Shown here: positions 26,545 through 35,410 of the stretch, piece by piece
How the letters are laid out: each line of letters opens with the position of its first letter
Position numbering within the stretch: position 1 is the first letter of the stretch
DNA from: Centipeda periodontii DSM 2778
Lineage (GTDB): Bacteria; Bacillota; Negativicutes; Selenomonadales; Selenomonadaceae
DNA: 45,031 nt
NCBI RefSeq assembly: GCF_000213975.1
Contig: NZ_GL892076.1
Location: 548,219-593,249, forward strand
Reading direction: 5' to 3'
The notes under the pieces: model-generated
Seen by the model: only the letters and a program-made list of their open reading frames with translations
Told to the model about the DNA's origin: nothing
Databases searched by the model: none
Made by a program: the position numbers and the translations under genes

Positions 26545-26660
26545 TTGAAAAAGAACGAAGCGTGTGCTATCATAACCAACCTCCCCCTTCCCGGGGGCAA
26601 GATTCGACCGCCCTTTCGACAGTGCTTGCCTTGCGTATATCATAAGAACATATGTAGCAC
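26545..26660. other. Collapsed CRISPR/toxin unit
   Basis: The CRISPR leader promoter (TTGAAA 26545-26550, TATCAT 26568-26573) is followed immediately by the reverse complement of a type I toxin 5' region: a C5/G5 hairpin with ribosome binding site (about 26581-26596), GACCGCCCTTTCGACAGTGC as upstream of toxin copy 4, and a degraded toxin promoter. Leader, array, antitoxin and toxin coding region are all missing. Confidence 0.7.
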
Positions 26661-26663
26661 AAT

Positions 26664-26689
26664 AAAAAGCTGCCGATTGGCAGCTTTTT
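26664..26689. terminator. Bidirectional terminator after the sirtuin gene
   Basis: AAAAAGCTGCC and GGCAGCTTTTT form a perfect 11-bp stem with a 4-base loop, ending beside the sirtuin stop codon. Confidence 0.85.
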
Positions 26690-26690
26690 C

Positions 26691-27580
26691 TTATGCGATA
26701 TCGCGCAGCACCTCCGCGATATCCCCGTCGATCACAATACTGCGCTCCGCGATTTCATCCGGCACATACGCCCTCCCCAGATTGATCGAGACGAGCGTCA
26801 CATCCGTGCGCTCCGCCGTCATGCGCCAAAACGGATACTTGATGATCCCCGGCGTATTCATCCCGACGCCGAGCTCGATGAGGAGTGTCCGCTTCCCCTC
26901 CGTGTGATGGAGGAAATCCGTATATCGCTCCGCTGCCGCATGCCAGCCCGCATCCTCGACAAAGCGTTCATCCGCACGCAGGTTCGTTGTCATCTCCGCG
27001 CCGTCGTCGGGGCAGTAGGGGATGAGATCGGTCGGTATTGCCATCCGAGGCGCACCGCTCTCGGGTAGAAGGAGCTCCCCATCCTCCGCAAAGGCAAAGC
27101 CCTGCGCTGCGAGCATGGCACGTATACTCTCCTCGTTGTCGTATGTCCTTCCTGCCGATGCTCCCGCAGGTTTGCTGCTCTGAAAGAGCCCGTAATCTCC
27201 CTGCGTATAGAAGAGACGCTCCTTATCAAAGCCCGCCCGCTGAAAGGCGTGATCCACATTCGTCGTCAGCACGAAATAGTCGCGCCCCCGTACGAGTCGC
27301 AGGAGATCTGCGTATACATCTCCCGGCAGCGGCGCGTAGCGGTTGATGTAGATGCTCCTGCTCCACCACGCCCAGAACATCTCACGCGCGGGAAACGGAT
27401 GGAAGCCGCCGCTGTAGATATCCTCGATCCCGAAGCGTTCGTGAAAATCCGAAAAATATTTAAGAAAGCGTGCGCCCGCATAGTCATAGCCCGCCGCCGC
27501 CGACAGCCCCCCCCCGCGCCGATCAGAATGCAGTCGGCAGAGGAGAGGGCGTTTTTGAATTGTGCGATGGATTTCTTCAT
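26691..27580 (-). CDS. Class M sirtuin-like protein ADP-ribosyltransferase (frameshifted)
   Basis: Related to SirTM, sirtuins that ADP-ribosylate proteins and are linked to macrodomain genes. The start (MKKSIAQFKNAL, 27580) overlaps the macrodomain stop by ATGA. The NAD-site Gly-rich motif follows ILIGAGGG, then a frameshift in a run of nine G residues (plus strand about 27507-27515); one more G would restore GLSAAAGYDYAG. The remainder has FVLTTNVDHAFQRAGF and YTQGDYGLFQ, the SirTM replacements for the classical catalytic His region. It lacks the usual partners GcvH-L and LplA in this window. The frameshift may be real, phase-variable or a sequencing error. Confidence 0.8.
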
Positions 27581-28359
27581 TGTAACAGTCCTTCGTAGAG
27601 CACGCGGTCCTCATCCTTGAACACATTGAAAATGACGCGCTCAATCGTGGAATCGTGCGCGAGAAAGCTACGCACCTCACGCACGGCGATCTCTGCCGCC
27701 GCCGCGTTCGGGAAATGGAACTCGCCCGTAGAGATGCAGCAGAACGCAACGGACTTCAGCCCATGCTCCGCCGCAAGATGCAGACACGAACGATAGCAGG
27801 AGGCAAGAAGCTCCCTGTGCTCATCGGTCAATGTGCCGCTGACGATCGGACCCACCGTATGAATCACATGACGCGCGGGGAGATGATACCCCTGCGTGAT
27901 CTTTGCTCTGCCCGTTTCCTCCGGATGCCCCTGCCGCTCCATGATCTCTGCGCATTCCGCACGCAGCTGAAGTCCTGCCGCCGAGTGAATCGCGTTGTCG
28001 ATGCAGCGATGACAGGGGATGAAGCAGCCGAGCAGAGCGGAGTTCGCCGCATTCACGATCGCATCGGCGTTCAGGCGCGTGATATCTCCCTGCCAAAGGA
28101 TGATACGCGCATCCGAGGACACCGATGGGAGCGTCATCACATCCACCACACCGCGCTGCTCCCGCTCCTTGGACAGCAGTTCACCTTCGAGACGCAGATA
28201 CGCCTCGGACAGGGGACGCGGCGGGCGCACATTCATCAGCGCACGCAAGAGAGTGCGCTGCGCCGCCGCATCCGCCGCGACCTGTGTCGCCTGCACGCGA
28301 TACTCCGGCATCTCGGCAAGGAGCATCGCATTCAGCTTTTGAATGAGAGCAAGGGACAT
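27577..28359 (-). CDS. Zinc-type macrodomain protein (ADP-ribosyl hydrolase)
   Basis: A 260-residue protein. Residues 1-75 form a helical N-terminal extension; the macrodomain follows with ILWQGDITRLNADAIVNAAN, the zinc-site segment CFIPCHRCIDNAIH, KITQGYHLPARHVIHTVGP and CCISTGEFHFPN. This is the SirTM-associated macrodomain type, which removes ADP-ribose from modified protein. It is the middle gene of a three-gene operon and is translationally coupled to the sirtuin gene. Opposing writer and eraser functions are the natural reading. Confidence 0.9.
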   Translation of the reverse strand: MSLALIQKLNAMLLAEMPEYRVQATQVAADAAAQRTLLRALMNVRPPRPLSEAYLRLEGELLSKEREQRGVVDVMTLPSVSSDARIILWQGDITRLNADAIVNAANSALLGCFIPCHRCIDNAIHSAAGLQLRAECAEIMERQGHPEETGRAKITQGYHLPARHVIHTVGPIVSGTLTDEHRELLASCYRSCLHLAAEHGLKSVAFCCISTGEFHFPNAAAAEIAVREVRSFLAHDSTIERVIFNVFKDEDRVLYEGLLQ

Positions 28360-28376
28360 GGGAACACTTCCTTTGT

Positions 28377-29006
28377 TTACGCCTGTACCAGCGATACGCG
28401 CTCACCCACATGTGCGCCGCTCTCGATCAGATCGACCATGCCGAGCACATAGTCTGCATAGCTGATGACACTCTCGCCCACCGCGCTCAGCGTCATCTCC
28501 TCGCCGCCGAGGATGTACTTGCCCGTCTTTGCCCCATCCGCACGGAAATCCGCCGCAGGGCTGACGAACACCCACCTTGCATCCGTACGAGAGCGCAGCG
28601 CCGCCAGCTCCTCCGTCTGTGCCTTCGCGAGCGGATAGAACTCTGCCGGGAACTCCGGCGTATCGAGCAGCTGCACCGTATGTGCCGGATCGACATAGAG
28701 ACTGCCCGCACCGCCGACGATATAGAGACGCGTATCCGTCCCCGCCACGAGATCGGCGAGATGCTGACTCGTCTGCGTGTGCAGCGGCAGCGTCTCCGGC
28801 GTATACGCGCCGAACCCGTCCACCACTGCGTCGAATCCCGCAAGATCCTCCTTCGTGAGCGCCATAATGTCCTTCTGCACAAACTCCTTTGCCGCGCTCT
28901 GATTTGCGCCCCGCGCAAATGCCGTCACCGCATGACCGCGCGCGATCAGCTCCGCAATGATTGACTTGCTTGCCTTTCCGTTCGATGCCACAACTGCGAT
29001 TTTCAT
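28377..29006 (-). CDS. NAD(P)-binding Rossmann protein (NmrA/YwnB-like)
   Basis: A 209-residue atypical short-chain dehydrogenase-like protein. The N-terminal dinucleotide motif reads MKIAVVASNGKASKSIIAEL, followed by VTAFARGANQ, DAVVDGFGAY and WVFVSPAADF. Such proteins act as redox sensors or quinone/flavin reductases; the role here is unknown. The start at 29006 has GGAGG upstream; a start 5 codons earlier is weaker. It leads the operon with the macrodomain (17-bp gap) and sirtuin genes. Confidence 0.82.
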   Translation of the reverse strand: MKIAVVASNGKASKSIIAELIARGHAVTAFARGANQSAAKEFVQKDIMALTKEDLAGFDAVVDGFGAYTPETLPLHTQTSQHLADLVAGTDTRLYIVGGAGSLYVDPAHTVQLLDTPEFPAEFYPLAKAQTEELAALRSRTDARWVFVSPAADFRADGAKTGKYILGGEEMTLSAVGESVISYADYVLGMVDLIESGAHVGERVSLVQA

Positions 29007-29032
29007 ATGAAATACCTCCATAAAATAATTTT

Positions 29033-29084
29033 GTAATTAAATCAGTTACGTATGGAGTATAACACAGATAAAAAAGAACGTCAA
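29033..29084 (-). promoter_or_regulatory. Promoter and candidate operator of the macrodomain operon
   Basis: On the minus strand TTGACG (29079-29084), 17 bases, TATACT (29056-29061). Immediately downstream is an inverted repeat GTAAC, seven bases, ATTAC (29033-29049), the size and position expected for a HxlR/MarR-type repressor site. No such regulator gene is adjacent. Confidence 0.6.
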
Positions 29085-29135
29085 CAGATACAATATATTT
29101 TTTACCGACCTCTCTGCATCGACGCAAAAACGTCA

Positions 29136-29274
29136 TTGAAAAAGAACGAAGCGTATGCTATCATAGAGGAGAAGGAAATGGAGAGTGCTCCGGCACGGGC
29201 GCAAAGCCGCATACCGCCGTTTCGACTTTCCAAAACGGTGCAGCCCGCGCGGGACAAGGGCTGAGGGACACAGA
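29136..29274 (+). promoter_or_regulatory. CRISPR leader and promoter, array 3
   Basis: TTGAAA (29136-29141), 17 bases, TATCAT (29159-29164), then a leader of about 105 nt. It includes a possible 28-codon reading frame (29178-29264) with an Shine-Dalgarno-like GGAGAAGG. In array 2 the same frame has a stop after 8 codons. Confidence 0.75.
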
Positions 29275-29674
29275 GTCCCGACACACACAATGCTGCGTGC
29301 GGCATTGAAACTGACCTCTTCGATGAAACTTTGCATTAAGATGCGGTCCCGACACACACAATGCTGCGTGCGGCATTGAAACAGTGGGTCACTTTCCCAC
29401 CGCGAGCCTGAACGATGAAGTCCCGACACACACAATGCCGCGTGCGGCATTGAAACGTTCATCCCCTTGAGGATGTCCGCCGCCTTATAGAGGTCCCGAC
29501 ACACATAATGCCGCGTGCGGCATTGAAACAAGTGCTCCATGTACTCACTGGTGACGACCGATGCGGTCCCGACACACATAATGCCGCGTGCGGCATTGAA
29601 ACAACGTCGCATCGAAGAACGTCGCTCCACAAGCGTTGTCCCGACACACACAATGCTGCGTGCGGTATTGACAG
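29275..29674 (+). CRISPR. CRISPR array 3 (6 repeats, 5 spacers)
   Basis: Repeats of 37 nt start at 29275, 29346, 29420, 29493, 29566 and 29638; the last has a degenerate 3' end (GGTATTGACAGC). Spacers are 34, 37, 36, 36 and 35 nt. Two repeat variants alternate: AATGCTGCG and AATGCCGCG, with CACACACAA or CACACATAA before them. The CCG form makes the palindrome perfect. The same repeat family is used by arrays 1 and 2, so one cas set elsewhere should serve all three. Confidence 0.97.
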
Positions 29675-29675
29675 C

Positions 29676-29717
29676 AAAACGGCTCTGCGTGTCCTTTCGG
29701 TCACACAGAGCCGTTTT
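29676..29717 (+). terminator. Array 3 hairpin terminator
   Basis: AAAACGGCTCTG and CAGAGCCGTTTT around a short centre, directly after the last repeat. Confidence 0.75.
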
Positions 29718-29742
29718 CGTATGCAAAAAGCGCACAGCAATC

Positions 29743-29771
29743 TTGACGATGCGGCGCACAGATGTTAGAAT
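29743..29771 (+). promoter_or_regulatory. Promoter of antitoxin RNA copy 4
   Basis: TTGACG, 17 bases, TAGAAT. It starts 26 bp after the array-3 hairpin. Confidence 0.7.
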
Positions 29772-29777
29772 AGAGAT

Positions 29778-29862
29778 ACAAAAGGGCATTGCCTAGCGGT
29801 CGCCCCCATTATTAGCAGAGATTCCCCCGCCAAGGTTTGCAGCGCAAGGCGGGGATTTCTCA
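29778..29862 (+). ncRNA. Antisense RNA antitoxin candidate, copy 4
   Basis: An RNA of about 85 nt, starting near AAAAGGGCATTGCC and ending in the CCCCGCC...GGCGGGG hairpin (29825-29854). It converges on the 3' end of toxin copy 4, so the two transcripts share the terminator region. Confidence 0.68.
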
Positions 29863-29863
29863 T

Positions 29864-29932
29864 TTACCGTTGAACCGATATGACCAGTATGGTGAACACT
29901 ACAAGAAACGTAAGAAACTCATAGCTCTCCAT
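29864..29932 (-). CDS. Small hydrophobic type I-like toxin, copy 4
   Basis: A 22-residue peptide starting MESYEFLTFLVVF and ending VQR, almost identical to copy 2. The 5' leader carries the C5-GAAA-G5 hairpin with the ribosome binding site in its 3' arm. The promoter on the minus strand is TTGTCA (30011-30016), 17 bases, TATACT (29988-29993). This is the only toxin copy that stands next to a CRISPR array, tail to tail with the antitoxin RNA that follows array 3. Confidence 0.73.
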   Translation of the reverse strand: MESYEFLTFLVVFTILVISVQR

Positions 29933-30017
29933 CTGAATCCCCCCTTTCGGGGGCTGAGTGACCGCCCTTTCGACAGTGCTTATCGTGAGTATACCACAAG
30001 AACATACGTATGACAAG

Positions 30018-30053
30018 AAAATCCACTTGACACGCCTATGTCAAGTGGATTTT
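30018..30053. terminator. Perfect bidirectional terminator
   Basis: AAAATCCACTTGACA pairs perfectly with TGTCAAGTGGATTTT (15 bp, 6-base loop). It ends the hypothetical gene at 30070 and separates it from the toxin promoter. Confidence 0.85.
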
Positions 30054-30069
30054 CCTATGCAGAATGCAA

Positions 30070-30768
30070 TTACAGCGTCGCAATCGAAGCGATACGCAGA
30101 TCATCATCCGCGCGTTCAAACTCGATGCGTAAGTCCTGCGCAAAATGTGCAATCAGCGCATCGCCGTCTGCCTCATACGGCGTTCGATTCCAAAGGAGGA
30201 ATGCCTCCGCGAAGATACGGTGATCCAGCGCAAATTGCTCAATACACTGCGTGACCACAGATACAAAGCGCGGCAGATCAACGGGTGCAAAGACCTCGTC
30301 CGGCACGTCCGAAATCCCGACAAAGAACGCCCCGACTTCATGCGGACAGCGATAATAGCAGTACCCGTCTGCCAGCCCGCAGGCAACAATGGAGAGATTA
30401 TGCCCGTTGAATATATCATTCAGTTCGAACTCATCCACCGTCAGCGCCTCCAGCTGCCACACCTCTCCGCACTTCCTTGTATCGCCCGCGAGACGAATGA
30501 GCGAATCGGGAAATTGATTGATATTCTCCCATCCCCAGAGCCATGTACCACTCGATTTGGACTCGCTACCGATGAATTGGATGGGGTACTCCCGCGTATC
30601 AAATAGAATCACGCCCCGCTCGAGGTCGACATTCCAGTCCTCATTTCGCACGACGCGCTCCGCGCAGGCATTCTGAACGCACATCATCTTGCCGAGGCAC
30701 GCAGAAAAAACATCACGCCAGTTGCTCCGATCCACCGAGAGCCGATCAAAAAATTCCTTCATATCCAT
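30070..30768 (-). CDS. Hypothetical protein with WLWGW motif
   Basis: A 232-residue soluble protein with a central SESKSSGTWLWGWENINQFP, which recalls bacterial DUF6882-type proteins of unknown function; that link is from memory and uncertain. No signal peptide, membrane segment or catalytic motif is evident. It lies between gyrB and the CRISPR/toxin island, with terminators on both sides, so it is probably transcribed alone. A start at the second ATG (two codons later) is equally possible. Confidence 0.7.
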   Translation of the reverse strand: MDMKEFFDRLSVDRSNWRDVFSACLGKMMCVQNACAERVVRNEDWNVDLERGVILFDTREYPIQFIGSESKSSGTWLWGWENINQFPDSLIRLAGDTRKCGEVWQLEALTVDEFELNDIFNGHNLSIVACGLADGYCYYRCPHEVGAFFVGISDVPDEVFAPVDLPRFVSVVTQCIEQFALDHRIFAEAFLLWNRTPYEADGDALIAHFAQDLRIEFERADDDLRIASIATL

Positions 30769-30776
30769 TTTCCTTC

Positions 30777-30812
30777 AAAAAAGGGAATCTGTCATGCCAA
30801 CAAATTCCCTTA
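30777..30812 (-). terminator. gyrB terminator
   Basis: On the minus strand AAGGGAAT...ATTCCCTT followed by a T run, directly after the gyrB stop. Confidence 0.85.
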
Positions 30813-30815
30813 TCT

Positions 30816-32927
<2,112 letters not shown>

Positions 32928-33019
32928 TTATTTGCTTTCAACTTTATATTTCTCGCAGATGGGGCGGATTTTATCGCGGATTTCGTCAATACTGAGGATC
33001 AGCGGAAACGCCCCTTTCG

Positions 33020-33937
33020 TTATAATTTCTTCTTCGAGCCCTTACGTTTCTTCATCTCTTCCCAGAATTCGCGCGTGGTGATGAGTTCGTTCCGCAGCTC
33101 CCAAAAGGTGCTCTGAATCTTCTTCGGTGTGACTTCCTCCGGGGGGAGTCCGCGGTGGAGCATGGTGAGGAGACGGGCGTTTTCGCTGTCCTGCGCGGTA
33201 TAGTCGGTTTCGCCCGCGATGCGGCGCACGAGATCGGCGCGTTCACTGCCGAGCAGGAGGGCGTCGCAGGAGGGAACGCGGCGCACGATGTCCGCGAGCT
33301 TTGCCCACGGCTCTCGTTGCAGGATGGCACGCACTTCGCGGCGCACGCGGCGCTCCTCGCTGCGGCGGCAGTCGTGACAGACACCATTGACCATACGTCC
33401 GCAGATCGGGCAGGGCAGAAAACCGCGCTGCTCCTTGAGGCGCTTTGCCTTGCGCGTCGTCTGATAGGCACGGCGGATCTTGACGGCAAGTTTCTCATCG
33501 CTGACGGATTCTGCGAGCTGCGCACCTGCTGCGATCTCCGCATCGCTGAGTCCGGTGCGAATGAGGGCGCGGGCGTAGGCGAAAGGTGTCTCCGCATCGC
33601 CGTCCTCCTCTGCGTCCATCGGAACAGGGCGCATCGTACGCGCAAAGGCGATTTCCTTCACGAGCCGCCCGCCCGCATAGTTGTTGACGCGCTGGATGAT
33701 CTCGGGGGCACTCATGCGCATCTCGTTCTTCCATGTGGCATCGGGCGCATAGAGGAAGAGTTTGCCGTCCCGAACGGCAACGGCGCGCACGCGGCGTGCG
33801 ATCATATCGCCCACGATGTCTGCCCAGTGGGAGAGTGTTGTATGTGCGATGTAGTCGCGCTCGAACTTTGGACCGAGGCGATGGATCGCGGCGCGCACGT
33901 CATCGCCCGCGTTCGCCGTTCCGAGTGTGGTGCGCAT
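33020..33937 (-). CDS. DUF721 (DciA-like) protein with zinc-ribbon segment
   Basis: A 305-residue protein. The first 110 residues match the DUF721/DciA type (AAIHRLGPKFERDY, WADIVGDMIARRVRAV, KLFLYAPDATWKNEMRM); DciA-like proteins help load or stimulate the replicative helicase. A CPICGRMVNGVCHDC zinc-binding cluster lies at about residue 182, and a basic C-terminus ends KKRKGSKKKL. Its place between recF and gyrB supports a DNA-replication role. The start at 33937 follows GGAGGTGG. Confidence 0.82.
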   Translation of the reverse strand: MRTTLGTANAGDDVRAAIHRLGPKFERDYIAHTTLSHWADIVGDMIARRVRAVAVRDGKLFLYAPDATWKNEMRMSAPEIIQRVNNYAGGRLVKEIAFARTMRPVPMDAEEDGDAETPFAYARALIRTGLSDAEIAAGAQLAESVSDEKLAVKIRRAYQTTRKAKRLKEQRGFLPCPICGRMVNGVCHDCRRSEERRVRREVRAILQREPWAKLADIVRRVPSCDALLLGSERADLVRRIAGETDYTAQDSENARLLTMLHRGLPPEEVTPKKIQSTFWELRNELITTREFWEEMKKRKGSKKKL

Positions 33938-34070
33938 AAATCCACCTCCATTCCTGCGCCGCGTGTGCTCCACGCGAACGCCTCGTTATGCAAGCGGTTG
34001 GCTACGGATCTGCGAGAGCATCTCTGAGCCGATAGAAGTGCCCCCGCTGTGGCGGGGAGGCTTTTCCCTG

Positions 34071-35192
34071 CTACATCTCCCGTATCTGCCCCGCCTCCAC
34101 AGAGCGATACGTCCCCATGCGTTCGACGGGGAAATACGCCGCATCCGTCGCGGTGATAAAGGTCTGGATCTCCTCGCTCCGGATAAAGGAGAGGAGGGCG
34201 CTGCGGCGCTCTGCATCCAGCTCGCTCATCACGTCGTCGAGCAGGAGGATGGGCGCCTCGCCGACGTTCTCGCGCAGGTAGAAGAGCTCGGCGAGTTTCA
34301 GCGCGAGTGCGCCCGTGCGCTGCTGTCCCTGCGAGCCGTAGCTCCTGAGATTCATGCCGTCAACCGCGAGCACGAGATCGTCGAGATGGGGGCCTGTTCC
34401 CGTTGTCGCACGCGCAATGTCGCGCGCGCGTTCGTCCGTGAATACCTCATTATACCACAGTTCGAGGCGCTGTGTCATGCCATCTTTGTCGCTCGTCAGC
34501 CCCTCCGGCGCATGTGCGATGCAATAGGAGATCGTGAGCTCCTCGCCTGCGGCAAGCACTGCCTGCACGCGTGCCGAGAGCGCCCCGAGCTGCGCGGTCG
34601 CCGCGATCCGCCGCGCAACGATGTATGCCGCACTGCGCGCAAGCTGCGCATCCCACGGCAGGAGCGCGTCAATCGGGGCAAGGCGCTCACGGATGTCCTT
34701 CAAAAGAGCATTCCGCTGGCGCAAGATGTGCGTATAGCGCAGCAGCTCTCCGTAGTAGGCGGGACTTGCCTGCGAGAGCTCCGCGTCCAGATAGCGGCGT
34801 CTGAGTGCCGGCGCGCCCTTGACGAGAAAGAGATCCTCGGGGGAGAAGAGCACCATCGGCAGGATGCCGACGAGATCGCGCTGCCGGAGATGCTCTCCGC
34901 CGCGCTCGATGCGCCGCCGCGCCCCGCGCGCAAAGGTAAAGGAAAGCTCCCCCGGTACGTCGTGCCGCAGAAAGCGGAGCGCGATGTGCGCCCCCGGATC
35001 GCCCATGCGAATAAGCTCCGCATCGCTCGATGTGCGATGGGAGCGTCCGAACGCGGCATAGTAAAGTGCCTCAATGATGTTTGTCTTGCCCTGTGCGTTC
35101 GCCCCGAGAAAGATCTGCACCCCCGCATCGAAGGCAAGACTCAGTTCTTCATAGTTGCGGTAGGAACGCAGTACAAGTGATGTAATCTGCAT
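34071..35192 (-). CDS. recF: DNA replication and repair protein RecF
   Basis: A 373-residue SMC-like ATPase that helps RecOR load RecA at gapped DNA. The Walker A is FLGANAQGKTNIIEAL (about residue 30), the signature SQGQQRTGALALKL, and the Walker B ILLLDDVMSELDAERR. It follows the S4-domain gene with a 2-bp gap, forming the usual dnaN-yaaA-recF string. Confidence 0.97.
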   Translation of the reverse strand: MQITSLVLRSYRNYEELSLAFDAGVQIFLGANAQGKTNIIEALYYAAFGRSHRTSSDAELIRMGDPGAHIALRFLRHDVPGELSFTFARGARRRIERGGEHLRQRDLVGILPMVLFSPEDLFLVKGAPALRRRYLDAELSQASPAYYGELLRYTHILRQRNALLKDIRERLAPIDALLPWDAQLARSAAYIVARRIAATAQLGALSARVQAVLAAGEELTISYCIAHAPEGLTSDKDGMTQRLELWYNEVFTDERARDIARATTGTGPHLDDLVLAVDGMNLRSYGSQGQQRTGALALKLAELFYLRENVGEAPILLLDDVMSELDAERRSALLSFIRSEEIQTFITATDAAYFPVERMGTYRSVEAGQIREM

Positions 35193-35194
35193 AA

Positions 35195-35410
35195 TTACGA
35201 ACGAACGACACAGTATGTATCTTCGCCCTCGATTGTAATGACATCGCCGACCAAGAGTTTGCGGCGGCGTGCCGTCTCGACCGCCCCGTTGCGGAGGATC
35301 GCTCCGGCTGCGATCAGTTCCTTCACCATACCGCCGCTCGGAACCGCACCGGCGAGCTTCAGGAACTGATCGAGCTGAATCGTGTCCGTATGAATCTCTA
35401 CTTCTGTCAA
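35195..35410 (-). CDS. yaaA: S4 domain RNA-binding protein YaaA
   Basis: A 71-residue protein consisting of one S4 RNA-binding domain: IQLDQFLKLAGAVPSGGMVK, then GAILRNGAVETARRRKLLVG and a short end. It overlaps the dnaN stop by 4 bp and is followed directly by recF. The exact role is unknown, though the gene position is highly conserved in Firmicutes; ribosome or RNA association is inferred from the domain. Confidence 0.9.
   Translation of the reverse strand: MTEVEIHTDTIQLDQFLKLAGAVPSGGMVKELIAAGAILRNGAVETARRRKLLVGDVITIEGEDTYCVVRS

Noticed and set aside
26358-26600. 80-codon minus-strand frame behind the orphan toxin ribosome binding site
   Set aside because: It starts at a plausible site but reads antisense to yoeB and the CRISPR promoter; probably an accidental product of the deletion.
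24246-29674. Spacers acting as CreA-like guides against the toxin genes
   Set aside because: By eye none of the ten spacers resembles the toxin promoters or peptides; the classical antisense RNA explains control better.
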